NCBI GenBank assembly: GCA_947000775.1
Contig: CAMQGK010000650.1
Location: forward strand, 1,004,001 to 1,068,000
Reading direction: 5' to 3'
From: Pterois miles
Taxonomy: Eukaryota > Chordata > Actinopteri > Perciformes > Scorpaenidae
Length of the DNA stretch: 64,000 bases
Shown: positions 61,418-64,000 of the stretch, one piece after another
Position numbering within the stretch: the first letter of the stretch is position 1
Layout of the letters: each line of letters starts with the position of its first letter
The notes under the pieces: model-generated
What the model was told of the DNA's origin: nothing
The model's database searches: none
What the model saw: only the letters and a program-made list of their open reading frames with translations
Program-made: the position numbers and the translations under genes

Positions 61418-62348
61418 GTGATATCATAAAATAAGCAGGCGGCAACATAAACCTTGCTACTAATTTAAAGAAGGTGACATGTGCGCTTATAATAAACTTA
61501 AATGTGCTAAATTTGAAACCCAGAGCATTAATATAGCAGCAAACAACTACTTGCTATGTAAAGATATAGAGGGGGAACTAACTGGGGGACCCTGCTGTAT
61601 GGAAGTGGCAAAATTTGATAAAACTTCCTCTCGCTTTAGGTGGTTTTTGCTTTTGTTGAAAAAGAGTTGATGCACTAAAAATTTTATAGAAACGCTGAAT
61701 GAATCCCGAGAGAACATTTAACTCATATGACTTTAACTCATATGAGGGGCGGCAGTGCTCAGTCTGTGGGAGTTGGCTTGGGAACCGGAGGGTCACCGGT
61801 TCAGTCCCGACATGGACCAAAAAAAGAGTGTGAACTGGTGCTGGAGAGGTGCCAGTTTACCTCTTGGGGACTGCCGAGGTGTGAGCAAGGCACCAAACCC
61901 CCAACTGCTCGGGGGCTTGTCAGGAGCAGCCCCCTCACTCTGACATCTCTCCATTAATGCATGTATGTGTGTGTTTCAGGTCTGATGTACCATGTATGAG
62001 TTTAACAGAGTGTAAATTGAATTTCCCCATTGTGGGACTAATAAAGGTAGATCTTCTTCTTCTTCTTCTTCTTATCAGCTGTTTCTGCTGTCGGCATCTT
62101 CCTGTATATATATTTATATTGTCTTTGGACAGCATGAAACATGGCCAGTGCTAGCTGACATGAAAAAACAATTTTATCTTGCCCAGTTGAAACAGTGATA
62201 TCATAAAATAAGTAGGTGGTAACATAAACCTTGCTACTAATTTAAAGAAGGTGACGTGCACTTATAACAAACTTAAAGGTGCTAAATTTGATATCCAGAG
62301 TATTAATATAGCAGCAAACAACTATTTGCTATGTAATGATATAGATAA
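61418..62348. repeat. Tandem direct repeat of about 155 bp with unique spacer
   Basis: 61418-61571 and 62192-62348 share GTGATATCATAAAATAAG, ACATAAACCTTGCTACTAAT, AAAGAAGGTGAC and AATATAGCAGCAAACAACTA in order at about 90% identity by eye. The intervening segment includes the SINE at 61742-62075. Confidence 0.85.
61742..62075 (+). mobile_element. tRNA-derived SINE, apparently full length
   Basis: The head GGGGCGGCAGTGCTCAGTCT carries an A-box-like element and ACCGGTTCAGTCCC a B box. The body includes GAGGTGCCAGTTTACCTCTT. The tail CCCCATTGTGGGACTAATAA leads into (CTT)n. It interrupts a repeat whose empty-site copy is at 63430-63720. Confidence 0.85.
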
Positions 62349-63069
62349 ATAATGTGTGTTGATTTGATTAATTTATGAACTTAAGCAATATAAGTCTCTT
62401 TATTTTGCATCACTTGTTTTTCTATGTGGGTCAGTACACACAATGTTAGAAATGTAGAAGGATCACGCTGCTAAGTTGCTAAATTTACATGATATGAGTA
62501 GAGGGTTATTTGAAATCTCTTAATTCACAGGGAAGTTAGGTAACAGGAGAAAGGAAAGAAACGAGTCAGTAGAAGGATGTACTGTAAATGTGTTTTGAAA
62601 ATATACATAATTTAAGAAATTGTTGTTTAGCCCTGTTGAACTCATTTTTGAAGTAATACAATAGAAAAGTTGTATGTCAGCAAACCCCATTAGATGGCCT
62701 GTGGGCCAGGTCCGACCCACGCCAGCCTATTGGCACTTATGTGAATACACCTGTCAGTCATAACATGAAACAAAGTGGAATATGTGAAACAAAGTGTGTG
62801 CTACTGTGCTTTATTTTGACCTCATCCCACACCGGACACTTGAACTACACCGAGCATGCCTGACATAACTACGTACAGTAAATGCATGCTCTGCTCTCCA
62901 TGTCCATGGAATACGCCACCACTCTCCAGCAAAGCCACCTGTCATGTGAGCGAATTGTTGCCAGTAAGTTACCGAAAATCAAACCAAGAACAACATGCCC
63001 TACAGCATGAAAAAGCCTACAAAAAAATGAAAATATGAGAACATCATACAAGCACTCCATTTCTCCATC

Positions 63070-63312
63070 CATCTGCAACGGCTTATATCATTAGGGGTCG
63101 CGGGGGGGCTGGAGCCGATCCCAGCTGGCATTGGGCGAAGGCGGGGATTCACCCTGGACTGGTCGCCAGTCCATCGCAGAGCACATAGAGACAGACAACC
63201 GTTCACAGTCATATTCACACCTATTGGAAATTTAGAGTCATCATTTAACCTGCATGCCTTTGGACTGTGGGAGGAAGCTGGAGAACCCACGCTAACACTG
63301 GGAGAACATGCA
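63070..63312 (+). repeat. Teleost LINE-type repeat fragment
   Basis: GGCTGGAGCCGATCCCAGCT, CACCCTGGACTGGTCGCCAG, AATTTAGAGTCATCATTTAA, CCTTTGGACTGTGGGAGGAA and GGGAGAACATGCACTCC occur in the order known for a very abundant teleost interspersed repeat. Confidence 0.75.
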
Positions 63313-63429
63313 CTCCATTTCTACTATCTGTAACTCAACGTTGGCACAAAAGAGCGCAACAGCAGCATTGTTGCTTTGTTCATGGAACCTAACATCTGCA
63401 CATAAAATAGCTTTTATTGGCACGGTGGG

Positions 63430-63720
63430 GACAAAGGGACTAACTGGGGGACCCTGCTGTATAGAAATGGCAAAATTTGATAAAACTTCCCCTTGCTTGA
63501 GGTGGCTTTTGCTTCTGTTGAAAAAGAGGTGATACGCTAAATGGTTTATTGAAACACTGAGTAAATATTGAGAGAACATTTATCATATGACTGATCAGCT
63601 GTTTCTGCTGTTGGCATATTCCTGAATGTATATTTATATTTTCTTAGGACAGCACGAAACATGGCCAATACAAGCTGACATAAAAAAAAAAAAAAATTAA
63701 AACTTGCCCAACAGAAACAA
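63430..63720. repeat. Dispersed copy of the 61565-62190 repeat, without the SINE
   Basis: Shares ACTAACTGGGGGACCCTGCT, GGCAAAATTTGATAAAACTT, ATCAGCTGTTTCTGCTGT and AACATGGCCA with the first copy. No SINE interrupts it. Confidence 0.85.
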
Positions 63721-64000
63721 ATTGAAGACCCCTCACCATTTTTCAGGTCCAAGCCAAAGCGCCTTTTTTGTTTCCGCTTCGCAGCCTCTACTTCTTCTTC
63801 TACTCTGTTTACTGGCAGATTACAGCCATGTGTAAAGTGCAGCATCTACCACCAACTTCTGAAACTATGCTGTAGCCCAGTCTATTTTTCTTTTCTTTTT
63901 GCCGACATTTCAAAAGTTTGCTTAGAGTTTGCTTGACAATTGAATGGCAACACCGCTACCGATGTGGTTTTGTTTTGTTTTAGTGCTTTTTCTTTTACAA
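63721..64000. other. Window end, nothing supported
   Basis: Unique A/T-rich sequence without a recognisable feature. Confidence 0.4.

Overview
The window is nuclear DNA from a ray-finned fish, most likely a spiny-rayed (percomorph) teleost. The evidence is spliced vertebrate genes with GT-AG introns, very many (CA)n and (GA)n microsatellites, teleost-type tRNA-derived SINEs and LINE tails, and small hAT, PIF/Harbinger-like and Tc1-like DNA elements. The species cannot be named from the sequence.

Left part (1-20.5 kb) is the gene-dense end. Four genes lie head to tail on the minus strand. They are a Fas ligand gene (faslg, four coding exons, 3013 to 1178), a five-exon gene for a small charged protein whose N-terminus resembles the splicing factor ISY1 (8810 to 5817), a four-exon CARD plus ankyrin-repeat gene that fits the fish inflammasome adaptor caiap (14802 to 11226), and an intronless c-Jun gene (19951 to 18974). 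All four were rebuilt exon by exon, with matching splice phases where introns exist. Two of them (faslg, caiap) act in cell death or inflammation, and jun is the stress-response transcription factor; this is a physical neighbourhood, not evidence of shared regulation.

The jun promoter is well conserved: a CCAAT box, the proximal TGACATCA site, a MEF2 site and the distal TTACCTCA site all sit in the mammalian order. About 2.65 kb beyond the jun stop codon is a compact cluster holding a perfect SRF CArG box, an ETS/STAT-like palindrome, a CRE half site and a 15-bp stretch identical to the jun proximal element. A CTCF-like site lies between this cluster and jun.

Right part (20.5-64 kb) is gene-poor. 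On the plus strand I can support two small exons (28923-29004 and 45459-45552) that join in phase across a 16.5-kb intron, and a possible third (55949-56028). I do not recognise the product. The rest is intron or intergenic DNA filled with microsatellites and transposon debris. This includes a precise nonautonomous hAT element with an 8-bp target duplication, a nested 2.4-kb inverted repeat, tandem and dispersed direct repeats, and a SINE insertion that can be compared with an empty site 1.5 kb away. I see no CRISPR array, rRNA gene or intact tRNA gene.
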